A stretch of DNA of 64,000 nt from an uncultured Spirochaetaceae bacterium (lineage in GTDB: Bacteria > Spirochaetota > Spirochaetia > Treponematales > Treponemataceae): the NCBI GenBank assembly GCA_902778325.1, contig CACYWZ010000004.1, forward strand, positions 1-64,000. Reading direction: 5' to 3'. Of this stretch, positions 52,092 to 61,084 are shown one piece after another (positions within the stretch are counted from its first letter, which is position 1; every line of letters starts with the position of its first letter). The notes below the pieces were generated by a model, which was given only the letters and a program-made list of their open reading frames with translations, was not told where the DNA came from and did no database searches. Position numbers and translations under genes: made by a program.

Positions 52092-52156
52092 TTGACTTTC
52101 TTTTATATTCTGGTATTATATGATTTATCTTACTGACAAATTCACGATTTTTGTCA
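52092..52156 (+). promoter_or_regulatory. fab operon promoter with inverted repeat in the leader
   Basis: TTGACT (52092-52097), 16 bp, TATTAT (52114-52119). In the leader, TGACAAA (52134-52140) pairs with TTTGTCA (52150-52156), a possible operator for a fatty-acid regulator or an RNA hairpin; AAGGAG follows before fabD. Confidence 0.6.
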
Positions 52157-52178
52157 TTTATCTTTTAAGGAGCAAAGC

Positions 52179-53135
52179 ATGGCTAAGAAATACGCTTTTC
52201 TTTTCCCGGGACAGGGCGCACAAGAACCTGGTATGATGAAGGACATTGCAGAGGCTTTCCCTGCTGCGCGCGCAGTTCTCGACAAGATTTCCGAGATTAC
52301 AGGACAGAATATTCCGCATCTTTTGTGGGAAACAGACAAAGCGACTTTGAGCCGCAGCGACAACTCACAGCTTGCGATTATGGCTTCAAGCCTTGCTGTT
52401 ATGGAAGCATTGAAGACAAAGGGCATTACACCAAGCGCATGTATGGGCTTTAGCTTGGGCGAGTTCCCTGCTTTGTATGCTTCTGGGGTTCTTTCTTTTG
52501 ATGATGTTGTAAAAGTGGTAGAGCAGCGCGGCAAGATTATGCAGGGCGTGTGCGAAGATATTGCAAAGGCTAACGAGGGACACGCTCCGGGAATGAGCGC
52601 AATCATCGGCTTGCCTCCAGAAAAGGTTGAAGAGATTGCAAAGAATGCGGGCGATGCATATGCTGCAAATCTCAACAGCGTAAAGCAGACGGTTATTTCT
52701 GGAACTGCTGACGGCTTGACAAAGGCTGAAGAGCTTGCAAAAGAAGCAGGAGCGCGCAGAACGGTTCGCTTGGCTGTTGCAGGTCCTTTCCATTCACCTT
52801 TAATGCAGAAAGCAGCTGACGGCTTGGAAGTGGCGATTAAAGACGTTACTTTCAACAATCCAAAGCTCCCGCTTTTCTCAAACGTTACAGGAAAAGAAGT
52901 TGTTTCTGGAGAAGAAGCAAAGAAGAGCGCGGTTCTTCACCTTACTCACGGAGTGCGCTGGACAGACGAAGAGAAAGTTTTGGCTGATATGATTAAGGCA
53001 GACAGCGAAAACGAATGGGTTATTCTTGAAGTAGGACCTGGAAAAGTTCTTTCTAACCTTTGGCGCGACACAGAAATGGGCGCAACTTTGTCTTCAACCC
53101 CTGTTAACACAGCAGAAGCAGTAAACGCTCTCTAG
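52179..53135 (+). CDS. fabD: malonyl-CoA:ACP transacylase
   Basis: 318 residues. It loads malonyl groups on acyl carrier protein. FLFPGQGAQEPGM at the N-terminus, active-site Ser in MGFSLGEFPALYA, and catalytic His in AGPFHSPLM. First gene of fabD-fabG-fabF-fabZ, with AAGGAG upstream. The gaps are 9, 41 and 34 bp. acpP and fabH/fabK are not in the window. Confidence 0.96.
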   Translation: MAKKYAFLFPGQGAQEPGMMKDIAEAFPAARAVLDKISEITGQNIPHLLWETDKATLSRSDNSQLAIMASSLAVMEALKTKGITPSACMGFSLGEFPALYASGVLSFDDVVKVVEQRGKIMQGVCEDIAKANEGHAPGMSAIIGLPPEKVEEIAKNAGDAYAANLNSVKQTVISGTADGLTKAEELAKEAGARRTVRLAVAGPFHSPLMQKAADGLEVAIKDVTFNNPKLPLFSNVTGKEVVSGEEAKKSAVLHLTHGVRWTDEEKVLADMIKADSENEWVILEVGPGKVLSNLWRDTEMGATLSSTPVNTAEAVNAL

Positions 53136-53144
53136 GAGAAAGCT

Positions 53145-53891
53145 ATGGCATTACTTGAGAATAAAAAGGCACTTGTTACAGGCTCTTCACGCGGAATTGG
53201 TCGCGGAATCGTAGAGAAGTTTTTGAGTGAGGGCTGTGAGGTTTGGGGGCTATGCTCAAAACCGAGTGCAGCAAAAGAAGATTTAGAGAAACTCGCTTCA
53301 GAAAAGGGCGTGAAGTTTCACGAGATTTATGCAGATGTTGGAAACGCAGAAAACGTTACTGAAGTTGTAAAAGCAGCTTTGGCAGAAGCGGGCGGATTTG
53401 ATGTTTTGGTAAACAATGCGGGAATTACTCGCGACGGGCTTTCTTTCAGAATGAAGAAAGAGGACTGGGACGATGTTATCCGCATCAATCTCACATCTGC
53501 TTTCTTGATTGGTCAGATTGTTTCAAACGATATGATTAGAAAGCGCAAGGGTTCTATCATCAATATGTCTTCAATCGTGGGAATTCACGGAAACGGCGGA
53601 CAGGTGAACTATGCAGCAAGCAAGGGCGGACTTATCGCTTATTCAAAATCTCTCGCAGCAGAAGTTGGAAGCCGTGGCGTTCGTGTAAACGCTATTGCTC
53701 CTGGCTTTATTGCAACAGATATGACAAGCGTTTTGAAAGAAGACATCAAGAACGCAATGATTGAAAAAGTGCCGCTCAAACGTGCAGGAACGCCTGAGGA
53801 CATTGCAAACACAGCTTTGTTCCTTGCTTCAGATTTGAGTACATACATCACAGCCCAAGTCATCGGTGTTGATGGCGGAATGGGCGCTTAA
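53145..53891 (+). CDS. fabG: 3-oxoacyl-[ACP] reductase
   Basis: 248 residues, a short-chain dehydrogenase that reduces beta-ketoacyl-ACP with NADPH. TGSSRGIGRGI (cofactor), NNAGITRDGL, catalytic Ser in NMSSIVGIHGNGGQVNYAAS with Tyr and Lys in YAASKGG, and PGFIATDMT. AGGAG lies 9 nt upstream of the ATG. Located between fabD and fabF. Confidence 0.96.
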   Translation: MALLENKKALVTGSSRGIGRGIVEKFLSEGCEVWGLCSKPSAAKEDLEKLASEKGVKFHEIYADVGNAENVTEVVKAALAEAGGFDVLVNNAGITRDGLSFRMKKEDWDDVIRINLTSAFLIGQIVSNDMIRKRKGSIINMSSIVGIHGNGGQVNYAASKGGLIAYSKSLAAEVGSRGVRVNAIAPGFIATDMTSVLKEDIKNAMIEKVPLKRAGTPEDIANTALFLASDLSTYITAQVIGVDGGMGA

Positions 53892-53932
53892 CCGTCGCGA
53901 ACGGTACACATTTGTATTACAGGAGAAATGAT

Positions 53933-55180
53933 ATGAGAAGAGTAGTTATTACAGGTATGGGCGCAGTTACACCGCTCGGAAATAATGTTAAAGATACTTG
54001 GGAAGCTGTTAAGGCTGGAAAGTGCGGTATTGCGCTTACAACACACTTCGACACAACAGCTTTCAATGTAAAATATTCTGCTGAAGTCAAGAACTTCAAT
54101 GCGTCAGATTACATGGATTCAAAAGACGCTCGCAAGATGGCTCGTTTCAGTCAGTATGCTGTAGCGGCTGCTGGTATGGCTTTGGAAGATGCTGGCATCA
54201 AGGGAAATGCAGAAATCTTGAACGAAACACCGATTTATTTGGGTGTTGGTATTGGTGGATTTGAAGTTACAGAAGACAGCTGTATCCGCTACTACAAGAG
54301 CGAGTTCAAGAGAGTTCCTCCGATGACAATTCCGCAGCTCATTCCAAACGAAGCAGCAGGAAACATCGCAATGCAGTTCGGTATCCACGGAACAGCTCAC
54401 ACTGTTGCAACTGCTTGCTCTTCTGGAACAGATGCAATCGGCGACGCACTCGACCAGATTCGCTCAGGTCGTGCTGATGTGTGTTTGGCAGGTGGAGCTG
54501 AGTCTACAATCAACGGCTATGCAGTTCTTTCTTTCGACGTATTGCAGGCATTGAGCAAGAAGTGGGCAGATGACCCGACAAAGGCTTGCCGTCCGTTCGA
54601 CAAAGACCGCGATGGTTTCACAATGGGCGAGGGAAGCGCAATCCTTATTCTTGAGGAGTATGAGCACGCAAAGGCTCGTGGCGCAAAGATTTATGCTGAA
54701 GTTGCAGGCTACGGCGGAACAACAGACGGCTATCACCTCACAGCACCGAACCCAGACGGAGTTCAAGGAAGCCGCGCTATGACTTTGGCAATGAAAGACG
54801 CAGGCGTGAAGCCAGAGGACATTCAGTACTACAACGCACACGGAACATCAACTCACTTGAACGACTCAGGCGAGACAACGATGATTAAAAAGGCTTTTGG
54901 AGAGGCAGCAAAGAACTTGCACATCTCTTCAACAAAGTCTATGACTGGTCACTGCTTGGGAGCAACTGGCGCAATCGAGGCTATGCTTTCAGTTTTGGCA
55001 ATCAACGACAGCTTTGTTCCTCCAACAATCAACCTCGACAATCAGGACATCGAAGGCGGTTGCGACCTCAACTACACACCAAACAAGGGAATCGAGATGA
55101 ACATCGATTGTGCAATGAGCGCAACATTCGGCTTTGGCGGACACAACGGCGTTGTTGTTTTGAAGAAGGTTAAGGACTAA
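53933..55180 (+). CDS. fabF: 3-oxoacyl-[ACP] synthase II
   Basis: 415 residues from the ATG at 53933 (AGGAGA upstream); an in-frame start seven codons earlier lacks support. Elongating condensing enzyme. RRVVITGMGAVTPLG start, nucleophile Cys in TACSSGTDAIGDAL, and the two catalytic histidines in NAHGTSTHLNDSGET and STKSMTGHCLGATGAIE, the KAS II/I triad. Codon choice is strongly biased as for a highly expressed gene. Confidence 0.97.
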   Translation: MRRVVITGMGAVTPLGNNVKDTWEAVKAGKCGIALTTHFDTTAFNVKYSAEVKNFNASDYMDSKDARKMARFSQYAVAAAGMALEDAGIKGNAEILNETPIYLGVGIGGFEVTEDSCIRYYKSEFKRVPPMTIPQLIPNEAAGNIAMQFGIHGTAHTVATACSSGTDAIGDALDQIRSGRADVCLAGGAESTINGYAVLSFDVLQALSKKWADDPTKACRPFDKDRDGFTMGEGSAILILEEYEHAKARGAKIYAEVAGYGGTTDGYHLTAPNPDGVQGSRAMTLAMKDAGVKPEDIQYYNAHGTSTHLNDSGETTMIKKAFGEAAKNLHISSTKSMTGHCLGATGAIEAMLSVLAINDSFVPPTINLDNQDIEGGCDLNYTPNKGIEMNIDCAMSATFGFGGHNGVVVLKKVKD

Positions 55181-55214
55181 TTTCCGCTAGATTCGGAGAA
55201 TTCGGAGAAAGAAA

Positions 55215-55652
55215 ATGGCATTGACAAATGACATCGAAAGCCTTTTGCCACACAGAAAGCCGTTTTTGTTCGTGGACTCAATCGAGAGCGCAGATGAAAA
55301 CGGAAGTGTGAGCTATAGAAAGTTCACGGAAGAAGATTTTTTCTTCAAGGGACATTTCCCGTCTTATCCTGTAGTTCCAGGCGTTATTCTTATTGAAACG
55401 ATGGCGCAGGCAGGGGGCGCGGCGTTGAGCTATCAGAAGATGTTCGACGAGGGAAGTTTGTTCTTCCTTGCGACTGTGAACAATGTGAAGTTCAAGCACC
55501 AAGTTCGTCCAGGCGACAATGTTCGTATGGAAATCACGAACAAGAGATGCACGAAAAAGATGGTTGTGCAGGAAGGAAAAGCCTATGTTGGCGACACCCT
55601 TTGCGCACAAGCTGAATGGATGTGTCTCGTCGGAAGTGGCGAAAGCAAATAA
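55215..55652 (+). CDS. fabZ: 3-hydroxyacyl-[ACP] dehydratase
   Basis: 145 residues, hot-dog fold. LLPHRKPFLFVDSI start, catalytic His in GHFPSYPVVPGV and Glu in ILIETMAQAGG. It dehydrates beta-hydroxyacyl-ACP after FabG. Last gene of the fab operon; intrinsic terminator at 55671-55705. Confidence 0.95.
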   Translation: MALTNDIESLLPHRKPFLFVDSIESADENGSVSYRKFTEEDFFFKGHFPSYPVVPGVILIETMAQAGGAALSYQKMFDEGSLFFLATVNNVKFKHQVRPGDNVRMEITNKRCTKKMVVQEGKAYVGDTLCAQAEWMCLVGSGESK

Positions 55653-55670
55653 GATTTTCTAATTCACACA

Positions 55671-55705
55671 AAACACCGCTGGCATCACGCTGGCGGTGTT
55701 TTTTC
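55671..55705 (+). terminator. intrinsic terminator of fab operon
   Basis: AAACACCGC pairs with GCGGTGTT, followed by a T run. Confidence 0.85.
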
Positions 55706-55721
55706 ACCTCCCTTTTGCCAA

Positions 55722-55945
55722 AACGAGCCTCGTAGCAACTACGAAGCATCTCCCGACAGCAAAAAGCCAATCGTAGTGACTACGATTGAAGAATTTGGAG
55801 CGGGAAAGCAATCGTAGCGACTACGATTAAAGATTTGCATGCTGGAAAGCAATCGTAGTAACTACGAAGCAAGAATTTCATGCGGGAGGGCAATCGTAGT
55901 CACTACGAAGGTCATTTTTAAAACCGCCCCTCGTAGTTTAAAACA
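55722..55945. repeat. phased stem-loop array 5, period 41 bp
   Basis: CGTAG begins at 55731, 55772, 55813, 55854 and 55895 (exactly 41 bp apart), with a shortened sixth at 55932. Cores are TCGTAG-n3-CTACGA with loops CAA, TGA, CGA, TAA, TCA: arms invariant, first two loop bases different in every unit. Spacers share GCAGGAAAGC-like ends (GCGGGAAAGC, GCTGGAAAGC, GCGGGAGGGC). Between convergent fabZ and ftsK. Confidence 0.92.
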
Positions 55946-56027
55946 AAAACGCCCAAACCAATAAAGATTTGGGCTTCTGATAAATCAATTTTTGGTGATG
56001 TTACAATAAGTATGCTAAAACATATTG

Positions 56028-56075
56028 TCATTCTGAGCGTAGTGAGTGAATACGAACGAAGTCGAAGAATCTACT
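56028..56075. repeat. dispersed TCATTCTGAGC...GTCGAAGAATCT repeat
   Basis: Single copy of the family described at 45877-46062, with an internal GTAGTGAGTGAATACGAACG variant. Confidence 0.65.
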
Positions 56076-56130
56076 CTGCACAAATAAACGCTATAACACT
56101 TCCCAATTTTTACGAGTCTGACTGTGACGG

Positions 56131-59100
56131 TTACGGCATATGGATAATTTCACGAGGCTTTGAGCCGTTCGCAGGACCTACAATGCCACGCGCTTCCATC
56201 TCCTCAACAAGACGCGCCGCACGGTTGTAGCCGATTTTGAGCCTTCGCTGAATGTAGCTTGCGCTCGCCTTGCCCGCTTGAATTACGATGTCGAGAGCCT
56301 TGTCGTAAAGCGGGTCTTCGCCTTCGCTTTGATAAGACGGCTCGCTTTCCTCATCGTCATCATCATCAATGAAAATCTCATCGTCAATGTAATCAGGCTC
56401 ACCGAACTGCTTGACGTAATCCACGACGTTCTCGACCTCAAGGTCGTTGACGAGCGTGCCTTGAATACGAGTCGGGAACGGGTCAACAACGCCTGCATAA
56501 AGCATATCGCCTTTGCCCAAGAGCTTTTCCGCTCCGATTTGGTCGATGATAATGCGGCTGTCCATCTTTGAGGCAACCATAAAGGCGATTCGGCTCGGAA
56601 TGTTTGCCTTGATAAGACCTGTGATAACGTCGATTGACGGGCGTTGCGTTGCAAGAACAAGATGGATACCGACAGCACGGCTCATTGCGCAAAGACGGGC
56701 AACCGTGGTTTCAAGCTCCTTGCCGCTTGTCGCCATAAGGTCTGCGAACTCGTCGATGATGACCACGATGTACGGCAGCTTTTCGGTCGCGATGTTGCGC
56801 TCAACAATGCGGCGGTTGTAGCTTTCGATGTCGCGCACCTGCATGCCGTCCAAGAGCGCATAGCGTCGCTCCATCTCGCAAAGACAGTACTGCAAAGCCT
56901 GAAATGCGCGTTTTGGCTCGGTGATAACAGGCGTGAGAAGGTGCGGAATGTCGTTGTAGAGTTTGAGCTCGACGATTTTCGGGTCAATCAAAATCAAGCG
57001 CACTTGCTCTGGGCTTCGCTTGAACAAAACCGAAAGAATAAGCGAGTTGACGCAGACCGATTTTCCCGCGCCAGTTGCACCCGCGATGAGCAAATGCGGC
57101 GTTTTGACCAAGTCCATAATCTTTGATTCGCCCGAAATATCCTTTCCCAACACAACAGGAACAGCCATTTTTGACCAAGCAGGATTGTCTTCTTCTATGA
57201 TTTCGCGGAAGCTGACAACGGCGCGCTCTTTGTTCGGCACTTCAATACCGACGGCACGCTTTCCCGGAATTGGCGCTACAATACGAACGCTCTTTGCTGC
57301 AAGACGAAGCGCGATATTGTCCTGAAGGGCTACGATTTTGCTGAGCTTCACGCCAGGAGCGGGCAACATCTCGAACATTGTAACAACAGGCCCTTTTCGG
57401 ATTCCTGTAACTTCGGCATCGATTTTGAACTCGCGCAATGTGTTTGTGAGGTTCTCGGCGGCTTGCTTGGTTTCCTCGTCGATTTCCCAATAAGGATTTG
57501 CGCTGTATGCCGTTAAGATATCTGTCGGAATTGCGTAAGGACGTCGAACGACAGGCTTTGGCTCTGGTGGCAAAATCACAGGCGGAACGCTCTCTTTTTG
57601 CTCCTGCTGTGGAACATCTTCGCTCTCTTCTTGTGCGCTCTCTTCGATAACTGGCTCGCCTTTCTCTTCTTCCTCGACGGCTTCTTCCTCTTGCTCGATG
57701 ACAGGCTCGCTTGTGCTTTCTTCGATGATTGGCTCTTCAATTACTGGCTCTGCTTGCGCTTGGGCAATCGGCTCTGTGCTTTCACTCTCGCCCTCTTCGA
57801 CTTGGAGCGCATCTTCGCTATCGTTTTCAAGCACAGGCTCAGAAGTCTCGACGGCACACTCTTGAGTGATTTGCTCTTCCTCGCTTCTTTCCGCGCTTTC
57901 GTCTGCGTTATTGGCAGGCTCGATTATCGGCTCGGCTGTCGCATCGCAGTTTTCGCTTTGCGCAGCGCTTTCGATTGGCTTTTCAACAACACTCTCGCTT
58001 GAAAAATTCTCTTCGTCTGCTTTGTCGCTGACGTCCTCGATTATCTCTTCGCTTTGCTTTTTGACAACTTTTTCTTCAAGCGCGTCTTTCATGTGCATTG
58101 CGGTTTGAAGCAGTGAAGGACGGCTTTCCTCAACGTCGTCTGCTGCTCTTTCTTTCTCTTCTTGAGCGTCTTCGACAGAAGGCTTTTCGATTTTTGCCGT
58201 TTCTGGCAGCTCAATCGGCGGGATATTCTCTTGAATATCGCGGTCCATCTTCTCAAAGACCGAATTGAGAGGCTCTGAAACAGATTTTGAGTACTCGCCG
58301 ACAATGATAGGCTCGACTTTTTCCATAACGAGCGGACGGTCTTCAAAGGCGAACATTTCTCTTTCGCGCTCTTCGCGTTCGGCTCGCTCGTCCTCGTCTT
58401 CGGCGTTCATATCGATGTCGAAGAAATCTTCATCAAGCGTATTGTTTTCTTGTGGGATATATTGATTTTGGCGCGCCCTCTCATCGACCTCTTCTATTGC
58501 GCGGTCAAAAACACTCGTTTTTTTTTCTTCAATAGGTTTCTCAACAACATTTTCTTCCTCGTATGAAGGCGGATAATTTTGCTCGGTGTATTCGTCCTGA
58601 AAAATATCCTGCGTCTTTGACAAGTCGATAACAGCGCGGTTCGGCTCTTGCGTCACATCTTGGCTAATCGGAGATTCGTCTGTGATAAACGCCGCTTCGT
58701 CCTCTGCGACAGGCATAATCACAAACGAATCATCTTCGCTGGAAATCGGCGTTGAAGCAACAACCGTCTCCTCCATCGAAGCGACAACCGTCGGCTCAGT
58801 TTGACTTAGCTTTTTTTTTTCGGCCTCTTTTGCCAGCTCTTCTTTTTCCGCCTCGCGCGCACGCTCAATTTCGTCCTCGCTTACGGCGAACATCGCAGTT
58901 GTAGCCCCTGTCGTCTCCATTTGAGGCTCAGCGACCGTTTCCTCTGCCTTTACAGTCTCTTCGCTCTCGTCGCTCTTTTCTGTCTCTGCATCAGCCTTGA
59001 AGTCAGATGCGTCGAGCTCGACAGATTCCTCTGTTTTCTCTTCCTCGCTGCTTTGAGCCTCTTTCTCTTCCTCGATTTTTGCCTGCTCGCTTTCTTTTTC

Positions 59101-59616
59101 AGCCTGTGCAGAAAGAGAATCGATTTGGGAAGTTACTGCGCTCTTTTCGACTTTGCCCTCTCCTTCTTCGCTATCATCGCCGAAATGGTCTGAAATCCAC
59201 TTGTCGAGACTGTCAGCGGCAATGCAGCAGCAAAGATACTCCAAAATCAAAAACAAAATACAACAGATAACTGCAAATCCGATTTTTACAGCGCCCAACA
59301 AATCTCCATCAGCGCTAAATCTAATGCAAAGCTTTTCCGTTACGATGATTGTGAAAAACGGCACGATTGATGAGGCAAGCAGAAGCCAGCGGCGGATTGA
59401 CCACGTTGGAATCAAGCTCAAAATACCTGCCACAAGCAAAAACAGCGGAATGAGTGCGCTTCCGACTCCGTATGCGCTGATTAAAAGAGCGCCGAGAGAT
59501 GTAAATGCTCCCGCGCCCGGCGAGAAAAGCTGCGAAAGCAGTGCAATTGAAAATAGTGCGGAAAACACAAAAAGGATTACGCTTACTGCAAGCGATAATT
59601 TTTCCGAATTCTTCAT
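56131..59616 (-). CDS. ftsK: DNA translocase FtsK/SpoIIIE with long acidic linker
   Basis: 1161 residues from the ATG at 59616 (AGGGG upstream); a longer in-frame start at 59730 is rejected. The N-terminus has four membrane segments (about 8-150). A linker of roughly 500 residues (about 175-690) is dominated by Glu, Ser, Ala, Val and repeats of the EPVIEE/EEPIIEES kind. The motor follows: Walker A GATGAGKSVCVNSLI at about 840-850, Walker B VVIIDEFADLM, then LATQRPSIDVITG. The C-terminal gamma domain (about 1085-1150, SYIQRRLKIGYNRAARLVEE) reads chromosome polarity sequences. It pumps DNA at the division septum. Confidence 0.95.
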   Translation of the reverse strand: MKNSEKLSLAVSVILFVFSALFSIALLSQLFSPGAGAFTSLGALLISAYGVGSALIPLFLLVAGILSLIPTWSIRRWLLLASSIVPFFTIIVTEKLCIRFSADGDLLGAVKIGFAVICCILFLILEYLCCCIAADSLDKWISDHFGDDSEEGEGKVEKSAVTSQIDSLSAQAEKESEQAKIEEEKEAQSSEEEKTEESVELDASDFKADAETEKSDESEETVKAEETVAEPQMETTGATTAMFAVSEDEIERAREAEKEELAKEAEKKKLSQTEPTVVASMEETVVASTPISSEDDSFVIMPVAEDEAAFITDESPISQDVTQEPNRAVIDLSKTQDIFQDEYTEQNYPPSYEEENVVEKPIEEKKTSVFDRAIEEVDERARQNQYIPQENNTLDEDFFDIDMNAEDEDERAEREEREREMFAFEDRPLVMEKVEPIIVGEYSKSVSEPLNSVFEKMDRDIQENIPPIELPETAKIEKPSVEDAQEEKERAADDVEESRPSLLQTAMHMKDALEEKVVKKQSEEIIEDVSDKADEENFSSESVVEKPIESAAQSENCDATAEPIIEPANNADESAERSEEEQITQECAVETSEPVLENDSEDALQVEEGESESTEPIAQAQAEPVIEEPIIEESTSEPVIEQEEEAVEEEEKGEPVIEESAQEESEDVPQQEQKESVPPVILPPEPKPVVRRPYAIPTDILTAYSANPYWEIDEETKQAAENLTNTLREFKIDAEVTGIRKGPVVTMFEMLPAPGVKLSKIVALQDNIALRLAAKSVRIVAPIPGKRAVGIEVPNKERAVVSFREIIEEDNPAWSKMAVPVVLGKDISGESKIMDLVKTPHLLIAGATGAGKSVCVNSLILSVLFKRSPEQVRLILIDPKIVELKLYNDIPHLLTPVITEPKRAFQALQYCLCEMERRYALLDGMQVRDIESYNRRIVERNIATEKLPYIVVIIDEFADLMATSGKELETTVARLCAMSRAVGIHLVLATQRPSIDVITGLIKANIPSRIAFMVASKMDSRIIIDQIGAEKLLGKGDMLYAGVVDPFPTRIQGTLVNDLEVENVVDYVKQFGEPDYIDDEIFIDDDDDEESEPSYQSEGEDPLYDKALDIVIQAGKASASYIQRRLKIGYNRAARLVEEMEARGIVGPANGSKPREIIHMP

Positions 59617-59909
59617 TAGAATGACCCCTTGTTCTTTTGCAATAACTCTTTTATTATCGGTTTTCTTTTTTGCATATTTTATATCGCAAATTCCAAAGAT
59701 ACCCGCCTGCCCTTTGACAGCCCTTGCCAAACGGCAGAATCAAAAAATTGCATTGGCTATAATATAACAGTTTTTCTTTCTTTCTGTGTACCCTTTTTTT
59801 TGCAAAAACACTTTTTGCCAAAAAATCTTGAAGAGATGAAATTGTTTTTGCTTTTTATTGAATAATCATCGATAATGATTTTTGCTTTCAAAAGCAAAGA
59901 CGAGGCAAA

Positions 59910-60812
59910 ATGAAACAATTTCACAGAGCGTTTTTGATTTTTCTTTTCATAATGGCGTGTTTTTCAAACGGAGTCTCTCAATCTGATGAAAAAATGAATC
60001 CCAATTGGGTCAAAAAGGACGAAAAAGCCCTCTTAAAGACGATTGCGTTTATCGAAAATGCTGATTTTTCAGACAAAACGCTTCGCTCATTCGGGAATTA
60101 TCAGAGAGAGCAAAGAAAATTGGGCTTTGGAATAAAGCGATACAAAAACTTTATCCATGCGGGCTATCTTAGCGTTGAATTAGTTTATATCGCTGACGAA
60201 AATGTTCCGCTCAAGTTCTTTTTTCGTGTTAAAGAGCAAGATTTTTCGCGCATAAAAGCCAGCCTGAGCGATAGCGCTAAAGACTCTTTCTTGTTGCATT
60301 TTCAGAAAGTCCAAAAGGGATATGACAGTCCCGAAATAGTTTATGAATACAGAAAAGAGTTCGTCGAAAACCTTGAAAAATATCGCGCCAAAAAAGAAAA
60401 AGTTGTCGGGCGACCTCCTCGCATTTCAAAAGACTCTCCATGCTTGAAATCCCCATATCGCGAGTATTTTGAGTATCTTTACAGCGCCGAGAGTGACGGC
60501 GAAGTTGGTTATTCTGGAGGATTTTCAGGCACAGAGCCTTTCGGTTGGACAGCGACAGAGGCGCTTTTGGAGTTAAAAGACGAAAATGTGTTTTTGTTTC
60601 TTTTGCAAGCCGACAACCCAGAAGGGCGCATTTATGCCGCTCAAGCGCTTTTGACGCTGAACAATTCGCGAAAAAATGTGAAAGCGATTAACCGTGCTTT
60701 CGAGCCACACATCAAGGACGAAATCGAATATAACACGATTGATGGCTGTCTTTTGGAGTCGCACCTCTTCAAAAACCTCAATTATTATACGACCCAAAGT
60801 TTTTTTTATTGA
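59910..60812 (+). CDS. exported protein of unknown function
   Basis: 300 residues with a signal peptide (MKQFHRAFLIFLFIMACFSN, possibly a lipobox at IMAC, Cys 17). The central part has many Lys, Arg and aromatic residues. Residues about 205-265 (ATEALLELKDENVFLFLLQA, GRIYAAQALLTLN) look like a HEAT-type helical repeat, which often mediates binding. GAGG lies upstream of the ATG. Not recognised; divergent from ftsK and convergent with the beta-xylosidase across array 6. Confidence 0.65.
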   Translation: MKQFHRAFLIFLFIMACFSNGVSQSDEKMNPNWVKKDEKALLKTIAFIENADFSDKTLRSFGNYQREQRKLGFGIKRYKNFIHAGYLSVELVYIADENVPLKFFFRVKEQDFSRIKASLSDSAKDSFLLHFQKVQKGYDSPEIVYEYRKEFVENLEKYRAKKEKVVGRPPRISKDSPCLKSPYREYFEYLYSAESDGEVGYSGGFSGTEPFGWTATEALLELKDENVFLFLLQADNPEGRIYAAQALLTLNNSRKNVKAINRAFEPHIKDEIEYNTIDGCLLESHLFKNLNYYTTQSFFY

Positions 60813-60845
60813 TTTCGTTTGATTTTTGAAAATCCAGAAAAAAAA

Positions 60846-61079
60846 GAGCGCCATAAACTCGACTTAATTGCTCGCCAGAAAAAAAAGGAAGCCGTTAAGT
60901 CCGCTTAATGGCTTGCCAGAAAAAAAAGGAGGCTTTTAAGTGCACTTAACGTCAAGCCTAATTTAAGAGAAGCCTTTTAAGTGCACTTAACGTTAAGCCT
61001 GTTTCAAGGGAAGGTCATTAAGTGCACTTATTTCAATGCCAGATTAAGAATCAAGCCGTTAAGTCCACTTTTTGCGCTA
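60846..61079. repeat. phased stem-loop array 6, period 41 bp
   Basis: Cores TTAAGT-n2-ACTTAA (best copy TTAAGTGCACTTAA, a perfect palindrome) begin at about 60853, 60895, 60936, 60977, 61018 and 61059. Outer arms are kept while the centre varies (CCG, GC, GC, GC, CC). Spacers contain GCCTAATTTAAGAGAAGCC and GCCTGTTTCAAGGGAAGGT, which match the core of array 2. Confidence 0.9.
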
Positions 61080-61084
61080 AAAAA

